In this document: in pieces, positions 16,630 through 25,207 of the stretch
How the letters are laid out: every line of letters begins with the position of its first letter
Position numbering within the stretch: the first letter of the stretch is position 1
Origin: JAGOEX01 sp964630905
Lineage (GTDB): Bacteria; UBP6; UBA1177
DNA: 51,822 nt
Direction of reading: 5' to 3'
NCBI GenBank assembly: GCA_964630905.1
Contig: CAZVWR010000017.1
Coordinates: forward strand, 1 to 51,822
Notes under the pieces: generated by a model
What the model was told of the DNA's origin: nothing
What the model saw: the letters and a program-made list of their open reading frames with translations, nothing else
Databases searched by the model: none
Made by a program: the position numbers and the translations under genes

Positions 16630-17740
16630 TGTTTTTACCCGTCTTAAGTAAATAATCTTCCATAAATTTATTCAGTATTTCCTCTCCGTCAAGAACTGCT
16701 TCGGCATTTCCGGTCTCAAAATCTGTCCTGTGATCTTTCACCATTTTATACGGATGAAGAACATAACTTCTTATCTGACTTCCGAAATCTATTCCCATTT
16801 TCTGCTTATCATTTTCAGAAGACGCCTCCATTTTCTTTTTCATTTCAAACTCATAAAGTTTAGAGCGGAGAATTTTCATCGCAGTTGCACGGTTCTTGTG
16901 CTGACTTCTCTCATTCTGGCACTGTGAAACAATGCCTGTTGGAAGATGAGTTATCCTTATTGCTGAATCTGTAGTGTTGACATGTTGGCCACCTGCTCCG
17001 CCAGACCTGAAAGTGTCCACTTTCAAATCTTTTTCGTCAATTTCAATTTCAATTGAGTCATCAATTTCAGGGGTAACAAAAACACTCGCAAAAGAGGTGT
17101 GCCTTCTTTTGTTTGCATCATAAGGGCTGATCCTCACAAGACGGTGGACACCTATTTCGGCTTTGAGATAACCATAAGCATAGTCACCTTCAGAAATGAA
17201 TGTCACATTTTTGATCCCTGCGGCATCATCACCTGTCACTTTATCGATCACATCAAGTTTAAAACCGTTCCTTTCGCACCATCTCACATACATTCTCATA
17301 AGCATAACGGCCCAGTCCTGCGATTCCCTGCCTCCGGCTCCGGCATTGATAGAGACAATGGCGTTGAGCATATCGGTCTTTCCCCCGAGCATTTTGCTGA
17401 ACTCTATCTTATCAATGATCTCCGATGTCTGAGTGAGAACTGTCTGAGCATCTTCCATCATTGACTCGTCCTCGCCAAAAAGCTCAGCCGCTATTTTCAA
17501 TTCCTCAAACTTTGATTCGAACTGATCGAACAGAGCAATACTGTTCTCCAGAGTTCTCTTTTCCTTGTTAAGTGCCGCCATTTTTGCTGAATCATTCCAG
17601 ACACCCGGCGAATTCAGGAGTGATTCAAGATCCTTAAGCCGGTTTCTTTTTGAATCTATTTCAAGAGATCCGAACAGTCTCCCTGCTCTTATGCTCAAAT
17701 CGTTCGTTCTCTGTTCCAGTTCCTTGAAGCTCAGTGCCAT
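16619..17740 (-). CDS. prfB: Peptide chain release factor 2
   Basis: 373 residues, full length. RF2 recognises UGA and UAA stop codons and triggers hydrolysis of peptidyl-tRNA. The catalytic GGQ is at 250-252 within RSGGAGGQHVN. The codon-recognition tripeptide, SPF in most RF2 proteins, reads SPY here (205-207, in RISPYDANKRRH), a conservative change. The N-terminus aligns from the first helix (MALSFKELEQRTNDL) straight through the place where most bacteria have an in-frame UGA and +1 shift: here SLEIDSKRN is encoded continuously, so the autoregulatory frameshift is absent. Three bases follow the parvulin lipoprotein stop, and its own end overlaps the next lipoprotein by 11 bp. Confidence 0.95.
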   Translation of the reverse strand: MALSFKELEQRTNDLSIRAGRLFGSLEIDSKRNRLKDLESLLNSPGVWNDSAKMAALNKEKRTLENSIALFDQFESKFEELKIAAELFGEDESMMEDAQTVLTQTSEIIDKIEFSKMLGGKTDMLNAIVSINAGAGGRESQDWAVMLMRMYVRWCERNGFKLDVIDKVTGDDAAGIKNVTFISEGDYAYGYLKAEIGVHRLVRISPYDANKRRHTSFASVFVTPEIDDSIEIEIDEKDLKVDTFRSGGAGGQHVNTTDSAIRITHLPTGIVSQCQNERSQHKNRATAMKILRSKLYEFEMKKKMEASSENDKQKMGIDFGSQIRSYVLHPYKMVKDHRTDFETGNAEAVLDGEEILNKFMEDYLLKTGKNNEK

Positions 17741-17743
17741 GAT

Positions 17744-18574
17744 CTACTCCCAGTTTAGATTTTCCATGTTTATTTTTGCACCGTATTCTTTTATCATCAT
17801 ATCTCTGTATTTATCCCATTTCTCAGTTCCCGACTTTCCGACAAGCTCTTCAATTATAAGAGGATACGCCAGATTAAAGCTGAGTTGTCTTTTATAAGCA
17901 AATCCGGCTATCTCGATTATCGTGTAATAGTTATCGCTGTCAAGATAAGGACCGAGTATTTCTCCCGGAAGGCCGGAAAGAACATCTTTTTTCCAGAGTT
18001 CATCCATAACCTCTTCGCTGAAAAGCCCCCAGTCACCGTTATTTCTTGACAGAGTTTCATCATTGGAAAATCTGGCTGAAAGCATTCTTATGCTGGAACC
18101 CTTTCTGAGTTGTTCAATAATATCATCAGCAACTTTTTTTGAAGAAACCCTGACAGCATAAAGACGGTGGAGCTTATCTCTGATGAATTTATCCTTGTTT
18201 TCAACATAATATGCCCTTACCGCTTCATCATCTATCGCATAGATCTCTTTTTTAGCCCTTTTCTTCATATACTCAATGATTGTGTTCTTTCTGAAATTAT
18301 CTATCTTTATCTTCACTTCCGGAATACTTTCGACACCCTCTTTCAAGCCGGTTTCATAAAGAAGTTTTTCTGAAAGTTCATTGAAAAGATAATTTCTTCT
18401 CAATTCATCAGAATCTGTAAGACCGTTCTGCCTGAGCCACAGAACATACTTGGCTTTAAAATCGGAAACTGAAACCGCCTCACCCTTGAAGACATATATT
18501 ATCCCTTCATCTTTAAAGCTTCCGCATGAAACAGCGAGGAAAACTGTAAAAATTAAAAAAAGCCCCTTTTTCAT
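17744..18574 (-). CDS. PpiC/parvulin-type peptidyl-prolyl isomerase lipoprotein
   Basis: 276 residues. The lipobox AVSC places the acylated cysteine at C17. An N-terminal helical chaperone-like region (about 30-130) with a segment DELRRNYLFNELSEKLLY resembles SurA/PrsA N-domains. A parvulin domain follows (about 134-225): HRLYAVRV, then NNGDWGLFSEE and GEILGPYLDSDNYYTIIEI. It would assist folding of exported proteins at the membrane surface, similar to PrsA or SurA. I chose ATG 18574 over the TTG one codon earlier because GGAGG sits 4 bases upstream. First gene of the operon with prfB, a lipoprotein, lgt, an exported protein and rimO. A foldase sharing a transcript with lgt suits an organism with heavy lipoprotein traffic. 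Confidence 0.85.
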   Translation of the reverse strand: MKKGLFLIFTVFLAVSCGSFKDEGIIYVFKGEAVSVSDFKAKYVLWLRQNGLTDSDELRRNYLFNELSEKLLYETGLKEGVESIPEVKIKIDNFRKNTIIEYMKKRAKKEIYAIDDEAVRAYYVENKDKFIRDKLHRLYAVRVSSKKVADDIIEQLRKGSSIRMLSARFSNDETLSRNNGDWGLFSEEVMDELWKKDVLSGLPGEILGPYLDSDNYYTIIEIAGFAYKRQLSFNLAYPLIIEELVGKSGTEKWDKYRDMMIKEYGAKINMENLNWE

Positions 18575-18660
18575 CAAACCTCCATGACAGCGGCTGACAT
18601 TTTATACTAATCATATAAATATTACAAGAATCGGTGGAAACAAGGCACTGGTCAAAATCA

Positions 18661-18688
18661 TTGACGAACAGATTTTTGCCAGTAAAAT
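18661..18688 (+). promoter_or_regulatory. Predicted promoter of the first lipoprotein cluster
   Basis: TTGACG (18661-18666), 16 bases, TAAAAT (18683-18688), about 39 bp before the ATG at 18727. It lies in the 152 bp divergent region shared with the parvulin operon; the minus-strand side is AT-rich, but I find no equally good promoter there. Confidence 0.55.
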
Positions 18689-18726
18689 CGGTTCAATGTT
18701 GTGTCTTTTCACTGGGGAAATAGAAA

Positions 18727-20346
18727 ATGTTAAAAAAAATCTTTTTTGCAGTCTTTATATTGACTGCTTTATCAGTTTCATGTTCAAAGGACAAGGATAA
18801 GAATATTTATCCTGATGCTGACAATTCATCTCAAAAACCGGATGCTGACGAAAACATCGTTCTTCCTGACAACAATGAAGATTCCGATGCTGATACTGAA
18901 ACTGTGGATAAGGAAGCACCCGATACACAGAAAACAGACCTTGAAAATAATGAAAATGATCAGGAAAAAAACGATCCTGACATCATTTCGGATACTGAAA
19001 TAAATGACGAGGATGCGGACATTGAACTGATCGATCTGTGTCTTGAAAAAAAATGTATAACCCACGATGACTGCAACATTGAAAAAGGCGCATGCAGAGG
19101 ATTCTTACAAAACGAAAAATATGCCTGCTTCCCTGATGTTACCGATTTCGGTTATCAGGGTGGCGGAACCTGTGTTGAAGTCAACTGCAGTAAAGACTCA
19201 GACTGCCGCGAAAATCTTGGATATATGTGCATTGATTTCGGACTTGCGATTCCTGAGTTTGATGATGCTGAAGCCGGATGTCTCATTTCGGTTATCGGAG
19301 AAGAGTGCGTTGATGAAGGAAAAAAAATCTGCCAGTTCGGTCGTGAGATCGCTCTTGAATGCAAAGACGGCAAATGGAAGCCTGAGTATTGCGAAAACGG
19401 TGACATCTGTGAAGCCGGAGAATGCGTTGAGCCGACTACCGATAACGATGAAATAAATGATGAAGACACCGTTCCGCCGGTTGAGATATGTGACAATAAG
19501 GATAACACCGGTGAAGGGAACATCGATGAAGGATGCGACAAGGATGGTGACGGCTGGTGTGACATAAACATGATCGTTGTGGGGAAACCCGACATCTGTC
19601 CGAAAGGGGCTCTTGACTGCAATGATAACAATTCAGACATATACCCCGGCTCAAAGATCCATATTGAAGGTGTTGATTACGATTGCGATAACAGAAAGGA
19701 ATATCAGGCAGTAATGGTTCTGACGGTTGATGATGAACTTGTGGAACTTTGTGCAAACGGAAAACAGTTTACAAAAATACTGCCTCTTTCAACTCCAGGC
19801 AACGAATTCGGGCAGTATTACGGAACATGGACTTATGCAGACACTTATTCCGGTGAAAAACTTATTCTTGAATCTGGAATAAATGTCATCGGAGTGCATG
19901 GTAAAGATACCGGTGCTGCAATTTCTGCCTTTATGGGAACTATAAGTGTTAACGGTCAGTTCATTGTGTCTGACGGAGTACTTCCTCCGGCAAGCGGAAA
20001 TGCATACACACCGTCTGACCCGCAATGGACTCAGGCACAATGGAGATATTTCCCTGAAGCTGTACCGACACCGAATGCCGACTGGTGTGATAAATGGTTT
20101 GATGACAGTGACTGGGGACCTGCAATAAAAGCGGGAAGAAGCCCCACATCTGCAGCAAACTGGGGAAATCTCGGAACCACTCCATGGACGACAACAAACT
20201 GTGGCGTGGGTGCAACAATGTGCCCTACAGCATTTATTCCTTATTATACCGATGAAATTCCCGATAACGAACCTAAGTGGATATGGGATTACAATCCTTT
20301 GAGTCTTGCCGATGCATGGCTTAGAATCAAAATTGAACTTCCTTAG
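18727..20346 (+). CDS. Lipoprotein with acidic stalk and MopE-like metal-binding motif
   Basis: 539 residues, lipobox LSVSC with C19. Residues 20-98 form an Asp/Glu/Asn-rich low-complexity stalk. A Cys-rich section (about 100-240) has several small disulfide modules (LCLEKKCITHDDC, GECVEP). Next is EICDNKDNTGEGNIDEGCD, DKDGDGWC and DCNDNNSDIYPGS, the Asp-rich pattern of the MopE-type putative metal-binding repeat, probably calcium or copper. The C-terminal 200 residues look like a beta-sandwich of galactose-binding type with many Trp and Gly. It should be lipid-anchored and exposed. First of three co-directional lipoprotein genes; 14 bp to the next. Ligand and role unknown. Confidence 0.75.
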   Translation: MLKKIFFAVFILTALSVSCSKDKDKNIYPDADNSSQKPDADENIVLPDNNEDSDADTETVDKEAPDTQKTDLENNENDQEKNDPDIISDTEINDEDADIELIDLCLEKKCITHDDCNIEKGACRGFLQNEKYACFPDVTDFGYQGGGTCVEVNCSKDSDCRENLGYMCIDFGLAIPEFDDAEAGCLISVIGEECVDEGKKICQFGREIALECKDGKWKPEYCENGDICEAGECVEPTTDNDEINDEDTVPPVEICDNKDNTGEGNIDEGCDKDGDGWCDINMIVVGKPDICPKGALDCNDNNSDIYPGSKIHIEGVDYDCDNRKEYQAVMVLTVDDELVELCANGKQFTKILPLSTPGNEFGQYYGTWTYADTYSGEKLILESGINVIGVHGKDTGAAISAFMGTISVNGQFIVSDGVLPPASGNAYTPSDPQWTQAQWRYFPEAVPTPNADWCDKWFDDSDWGPAIKAGRSPTSAANWGNLGTTPWTTTNCGVGATMCPTAFIPYYTDEIPDNEPKWIWDYNPLSLADAWLRIKIELP

Positions 20347-20360
20347 AACAGGAGCATGAA

Positions 20361-22445
20361 ATGAACATAAAAACATATACCTACATCGCTTTCGCTGTTC
20401 TTTTTTCAATTTCTTCCTGTGAAAATACAAATAAAAACCCTTTTCAAAAAATTGAAAAGGAGTGTCTTTCCAACAGTGACTGTGAACAAAATCAGGAATG
20501 CAGCGAAGAGGGAAAATGCGTAGATCTGCAAAACGATGAGATACTACCTCAAAACGATGATGATTCAAACATTCCTGACCAAGTATCATCTGATGAGGAA
20601 ACAGATGATGATGCGGAAGAAAACGATACCGATTCTGAGATCGATCCGAATAAAGATAGTGACGGTGACGGAATTCCTGACTATGTTGAAAAACCGAACG
20701 GAATTGAAGTTGACACCGATGAAGACGGAACCCCTGATTATCTTGATCTTGATAGTGACGGTGACGGAATCCCAGATATAGCTGAATGCCCTGAACTGAC
20801 ATGTGCTGATTCCGATGATGACGGCACTCCTGATTACCGTGACACCGATAGCGATGATGACGGAATTTCAGATTCAGTTGAAGCAGGTCCTAACCCGGAA
20901 AATCCGGTGGATACGGATGATGACGGAATTTTCGATTACCGTGACATCGATTCTGACAATGACGGAATTCCTGACATTTATGAAAGTGCCGAAGATGCTG
21001 ATGGGGACAAAACCCCCAATTATCTTGACCTTGACAGTGATGATGACGGAATTCCTGACTGCATTGAAAAATACGGAAAAACATTCAGAGACACTGATAA
21101 GGACGGGTATCCCGACTGCAAGGCGCTTCACGATTACTCAATAAAACCTTCAGATACTGACGGTGACGGGGCTTATGATTTCATTGACCTTGACAGTGAT
21201 GGCGACGGCGTTGCAGATAATGATGAAATAGTCTGTCCCAACCTGATCAAAGACGGAAGAGTGTGGAGCGATGTAGACGGTGACGGATTCAGTGATCTTG
21301 CTGAAATTGCGGTCGGATCAAAAGTATGTGATAAAAATCACGGTGTTACCGACATTGAAGGGATTGAATTCTATTTTGAGCTTCCTTACGGCGGAAATGA
21401 AAAAAATGACACTCTCGTCTTCACTCCCACTGTTAAAAAAGGAGATATTTTCTTTAACATCGACACTACCGGATCAATGGATGGAGAACTTTACAACCTG
21501 AAACACACCCTTTCAAGCATAATCATTCCTCAGACAAGGGAAAAGATCGCAGACAGCGCTTTCGGTGTTTCACAGTTCAGGGATGAAGATGAAACTTCGA
21601 TGATACAGATCAACCCTTCCACCGGAATCCTTTCGGTTCAGCAGGCCGTCAATCTTTTAGTTGCCGAATTCGGCGGTGACGGTCCGGAAGCAGGATATTT
21701 TTCATTAAACAACCTCGCTGCAAACGGAACATGGAGAAATGAAACCATCCCGATAGCAATTCATATAACCGATGCGGCAAGCCATGAAAGAGGCACAGGC
21801 GCTGAAAAAGCATCAACTATCAACACCTTAAATAGTAAAGGCATTAAAGTCATTACTGTTTTTTCAGAAGGCGGATACGATGCGGCAAACGCTTTGATTC
21901 AGCTTAATGAACTTTCAACATCAACAGGAGCGGTTGTCCCGGAATGTGCCGGAGCAGGAAGAACCACCCTTCTTTACAGCATTGATGAGAACGGCAGCGG
22001 ACTTGATACTGCTGTCATAAACGGGATAGATGCACTTATCAAATATGCGGCTTTTGATGTTTTCAGTGCCGTTGGCGATGACGGGGACTCTGGAACGATT
22101 GATACTTCCTGCTTCCTCAAAAAAGTGGAAGCCGTTGAATTTACACCGCCACCTGATGATCCTTGCGATCTTTCTAATAAAGTTCAGATCGGAAAATTGA
22201 ACGGATCGACTTATTTCAACGGGTTCACCAACTTTGTGACAGGGACTTCAAACCCTGCCGTCACCGGTTCCATGCTCACATTCAAAGTCTATGCTCAGAA
22301 CGACATCTGTGTAAAGCAGACCAAGCAGGCACAGGCCTTCACCGCAGTAATTCACATTGTTGACGCCGCTACAAATGCATATCTTGACTCCCAGAATGTA
22401 ACAATAATAGTTCCACCCGAAATACCCGGGCTTGGAGAATCATAA
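20361..22445 (+). CDS. Lipoprotein with Asp-rich TSP3-like repeats and VWA domain
   Basis: 694 residues, lipobox SISSC with C20. A small Cys module (CLSNSDCEQNQECSEEGKC) and an acidic stalk come first. Residues about 93-320 hold some ten calcium-binding-type repeats on the theme DSDGDGIPD/DTDEDGTPDYLD, as in thrombospondin type 3 or OmpA-linked Asp repeats. A von Willebrand factor A-like domain follows (about 360-580), with the metal-site motif DTTGSM and a later ITDAASHE segment. A beta-rich C-terminal domain with a CFLKKVEAVEF segment ends the protein. It is probably a rigid, calcium-stiffened stalk presenting a VWA adhesion or protein-binding head. GGAG precedes the ATG by 7 bases. Central gene of the three-gene cluster. 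Confidence 0.8.
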   Translation: MNIKTYTYIAFAVLFSISSCENTNKNPFQKIEKECLSNSDCEQNQECSEEGKCVDLQNDEILPQNDDDSNIPDQVSSDEETDDDAEENDTDSEIDPNKDSDGDGIPDYVEKPNGIEVDTDEDGTPDYLDLDSDGDGIPDIAECPELTCADSDDDGTPDYRDTDSDDDGISDSVEAGPNPENPVDTDDDGIFDYRDIDSDNDGIPDIYESAEDADGDKTPNYLDLDSDDDGIPDCIEKYGKTFRDTDKDGYPDCKALHDYSIKPSDTDGDGAYDFIDLDSDGDGVADNDEIVCPNLIKDGRVWSDVDGDGFSDLAEIAVGSKVCDKNHGVTDIEGIEFYFELPYGGNEKNDTLVFTPTVKKGDIFFNIDTTGSMDGELYNLKHTLSSIIIPQTREKIADSAFGVSQFRDEDETSMIQINPSTGILSVQQAVNLLVAEFGGDGPEAGYFSLNNLAANGTWRNETIPIAIHITDAASHERGTGAEKASTINTLNSKGIKVITVFSEGGYDAANALIQLNELSTSTGAVVPECAGAGRTTLLYSIDENGSGLDTAVINGIDALIKYAAFDVFSAVGDDGDSGTIDTSCFLKKVEAVEFTPPPDDPCDLSNKVQIGKLNGSTYFNGFTNFVTGTSNPAVTGSMLTFKVYAQNDICVKQTKQAQAFTAVIHIVDAATNAYLDSQNVTIIVPPEIPGLGES

Positions 22446-22463
22446 AAAATAAACGAGGAAACA

Positions 22464-25205
22464 ATGAAAAAAAATGTAGTTCTGCTGTTAATTCTTGTTT
22501 TTGCGGTTTCCTGTTCAGAAACATCAACCAAGAAAAACAAAGATTCTGATATTATTCAGGATTTCGACTTTATTGAACTTGATGAGGATGTGATTGAAGA
22601 GCTCGACGATGTTATTTTTCCGGACAATTCTCAGGAGCCGGATGATTTTGAAAATATTGATGATCCTGATATTGATGAAGAAACCGACGAAGATGAAACG
22701 GTTGACGAAACGGTTGACGAATTAAATGACGAAGCTGTTGATGATGATGCTGTTTTTGAAGGGAACTCTATCGAATGGCTGGGCGACACAGCAACTGTTT
22801 CATATACCGGCAGTGATCTGAAAACATTCACTATTTCAACAACCGCCGACCTTCGTGACAACACCCCTGCAGATAAAAAGAGGACTTTTTCGCAAAAAGA
22901 AGGTGACATGATCCTTACAAGCGGAAACATAATGTTTGATGCACTTTTTACAATGGCTTTAAGGGAAGTTGAAGAAAACAGTGTTTCTCAGATATCGGAC
23001 TGGAGCTTCAACAACGGAAACCCTGTCCCCTGTGACTGTTTTGAGACCGGTGCAAAATGGCATTATGTCTGGACAAGAGATACAAGCTATGCCGTTGACC
23101 TCGGACTCGCATTTGTCAATCCGGAAAGATCAAAAAACTCACTTGATTTCAAAATATCAGACAAAAAAATCTCTGCCGGCGGATCAAATATGGAGATAAT
23201 TCAGGATACAGGCAGTGGTGGATCGTGGCCTGTGAGCACTGACAGAGTATCGTGGGCACTCGGTGCCTATGAAGTGCTGAAATATCTTGAAGGAAGTTCT
23301 TATACTGACTTTCTTGACAAGGCATATACCGCGATAAAGAACACTGTAATGACTGACAGAACACATATTTTTGATGCTGCTGACGGTCTTTATTATGGCG
23401 AACAGTCCTTCCTTGACTGGCGTGAACAGACCTATCCTGTATGGACTGCAAGTGACACCGTTCATCTTGCAATGTCAAAGACTCTTTCAACTAATGTACT
23501 CCATTTTTTAATTTTAGACATCGGTTCAAAACTTGCTGATATCAAAGGAGACACCGCTTTTAAAAATGATTGTGACAATTGGAAAATTTCCCTTAAAAAT
23601 TCAATAGTTGAAAAATTCTATCTTAGTGATGCAAAACTATTCAGTGCAATGAAAACTACATATTTAAATGATGCATCCATTAAAAAATTTGATCTTCTCG
23701 GGCAGTCTCTTGCTGTTATTGCGGGAATTGCTGATGAGAATAAGGCAAAAGATGCCGTTGCAAATTATCCTGTGACAACTGCAGGACCTCCTGTAATCTG
23801 GCCGCAGGAACCGTCAACAAGAATTTATCACAACCGCGGAATATGGCCTTTTGTGACGGCTTATGCACTGAGATCTGCGGTAAAAACAAAAAATGATATG
23901 GCTTATGAAAACGCTTTCATGAGCATTGTAAGAGGTGCGGCACTTAACCTTTCAAACATGGAAAATTTTGAATTCACAACTCTTTCAAATTACTATATTG
24001 ACAATCGAAAAGACCAATTAAACCGAGATCTTACAGGACCTGTTGTTAATTCGCAAAGACAGCTGTGGAGTGTTGCGGCGTTCATTTCTCTTGTTAAGGA
24101 CGGATTGTTTGGAATGACAGTGGACATAGATTCAATTTCGTTTGATCCGGTTATCCCTGTTAAGCTAAAAAAGAGTTTTTTTGCAAGTAGTGAAGGAATA
24201 CAGATCGAATATGTCAAGTTGAAAGGGAAAAATCTGAAAATTGCAGTGATGTTTCCAACAAACGATGTTAATGAGAGCGGGTTATATGTTTTAAAATCGG
24301 TTAAACTTAAAGGGAAAGTTCATGATAAAACATTTCTTATAAGCGAACTTGATGAATATAGTGACATTGATCTCATTCTTGAACACAGTGCTGTAACAGC
24401 TACGATAAATGAAAAGAACTGTGCCGTCGAATCAAACTGTTTTGCTCCTCACGCCCCGGTCATTCCGACAGATCCTTACGGCATTGCAGTAAGCGGCGGA
24501 AAACTTGCGGTAACATTCACCGGAGATAATGGAGTAACTTTCAATATGTATCGTGACGGCGTTAAAGTTGCAGAAAATGTGACAAGTCCCTGGACAGATG
24601 CGGACTCAGCAGATTATTCAGACAAATCATATTGTTACAGTGTTTCAGCCATTAGCGCTGCCGGTCTTGAAAGTCATATTGCCAACCCTGTATGTTTCTG
24701 GGGCACAGCTTTTGAAAGGGTTACAAAAATTGAGGCAAACGGTTTTGACCAGACACCAAACGCATCTGACCACGGCAGATCTCATTTTGCGGACTGGGGT
24801 ATCCCCGCAGCTGTGCTTTCAGTTTCGTCATTTACTCCGCCAAGTACCGGAACATACCTTGTGCAAATCGAATACGGAAGCGGAAGACCACTTGATACCG
24901 GCATCACATCGTGCCTGAAAAAAGTTGAATTCATTGACGAATCTGACTCTTCAGTTGTTTTTTCGGGCTTTGCTGTAATGCCTCACCTCGGAGCTGACAA
25001 CTGGGACAGATGGGGAGATTCGTCATTCCTGAAAGTTGCACTAAACAGCACAAAGACATATAAAATTTCAATAACAGATGCATTCAATATGAGCTATTTT
25101 GAACACTTTGTCCCCTACACCGGCGGAGCAGTCGGAGGCGGAACAGAAGTTTATAACCGCGTCAACCTTTCAACGATAAAGTTTCTACTGAAAAGTAAGA
25201 ACTGA
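22464..25205 (+). CDS. Six-hairpin glycosidase-like lipoprotein with Fn3-like and CBM-like domains
   Basis: 913 residues, lipobox AVSC with C17. An acidic stalk (about 25-95) precedes a catalytic-looking region (about 110-590). The segment WHYVWTRDTSYAVDLGLA near residue 197 resembles the W-x-RD motif of (alpha/alpha)6-barrel glycosidases such as debranching enzymes and GH63/GH78-type proteins. RIYHNRGIWPFVTAYALRSA near 455 is also typical of that fold. Next are a fibronectin III-like segment (about 670-750, with YRDGVKVAENV) and a C-terminal beta-sandwich like carbohydrate-binding modules. It likely acts on an extracellular polysaccharide; family and linkage cannot be fixed from sequence alone. 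Ribosome site GAGG. Third gene of the cluster, ending 2 bp from convergent tldE. Confidence 0.75.
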   Translation: MKKNVVLLLILVFAVSCSETSTKKNKDSDIIQDFDFIELDEDVIEELDDVIFPDNSQEPDDFENIDDPDIDEETDEDETVDETVDELNDEAVDDDAVFEGNSIEWLGDTATVSYTGSDLKTFTISTTADLRDNTPADKKRTFSQKEGDMILTSGNIMFDALFTMALREVEENSVSQISDWSFNNGNPVPCDCFETGAKWHYVWTRDTSYAVDLGLAFVNPERSKNSLDFKISDKKISAGGSNMEIIQDTGSGGSWPVSTDRVSWALGAYEVLKYLEGSSYTDFLDKAYTAIKNTVMTDRTHIFDAADGLYYGEQSFLDWREQTYPVWTASDTVHLAMSKTLSTNVLHFLILDIGSKLADIKGDTAFKNDCDNWKISLKNSIVEKFYLSDAKLFSAMKTTYLNDASIKKFDLLGQSLAVIAGIADENKAKDAVANYPVTTAGPPVIWPQEPSTRIYHNRGIWPFVTAYALRSAVKTKNDMAYENAFMSIVRGAALNLSNMENFEFTTLSNYYIDNRKDQLNRDLTGPVVNSQRQLWSVAAFISLVKDGLFGMTVDIDSISFDPVIPVKLKKSFFASSEGIQIEYVKLKGKNLKIAVMFPTNDVNESGLYVLKSVKLKGKVHDKTFLISELDEYSDIDLILEHSAVTATINEKNCAVESNCFAPHAPVIPTDPYGIAVSGGKLAVTFTGDNGVTFNMYRDGVKVAENVTSPWTDADSADYSDKSYCYSVSAISAAGLESHIANPVCFWGTAFERVTKIEANGFDQTPNASDHGRSHFADWGIPAAVLSVSSFTPPSTGTYLVQIEYGSGRPLDTGITSCLKKVEFIDESDSSVVFSGFAVMPHLGADNWDRWGDSSFLKVALNSTKTYKISITDAFNMSYFEHFVPYTGGAVGGGTEVYNRVNLSTIKFLLKSKN

Positions 25206-25207
25206 TT

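Noticed and set aside
19789..20802. Long minus-strand open frame of 337 codons spanning two lipoprotein genes
   Set aside because: It is a shadow of Asp-rich codons on the other strand. Its translation is His/Arg/Cys-rich without domain character and crosses a real gene boundary.
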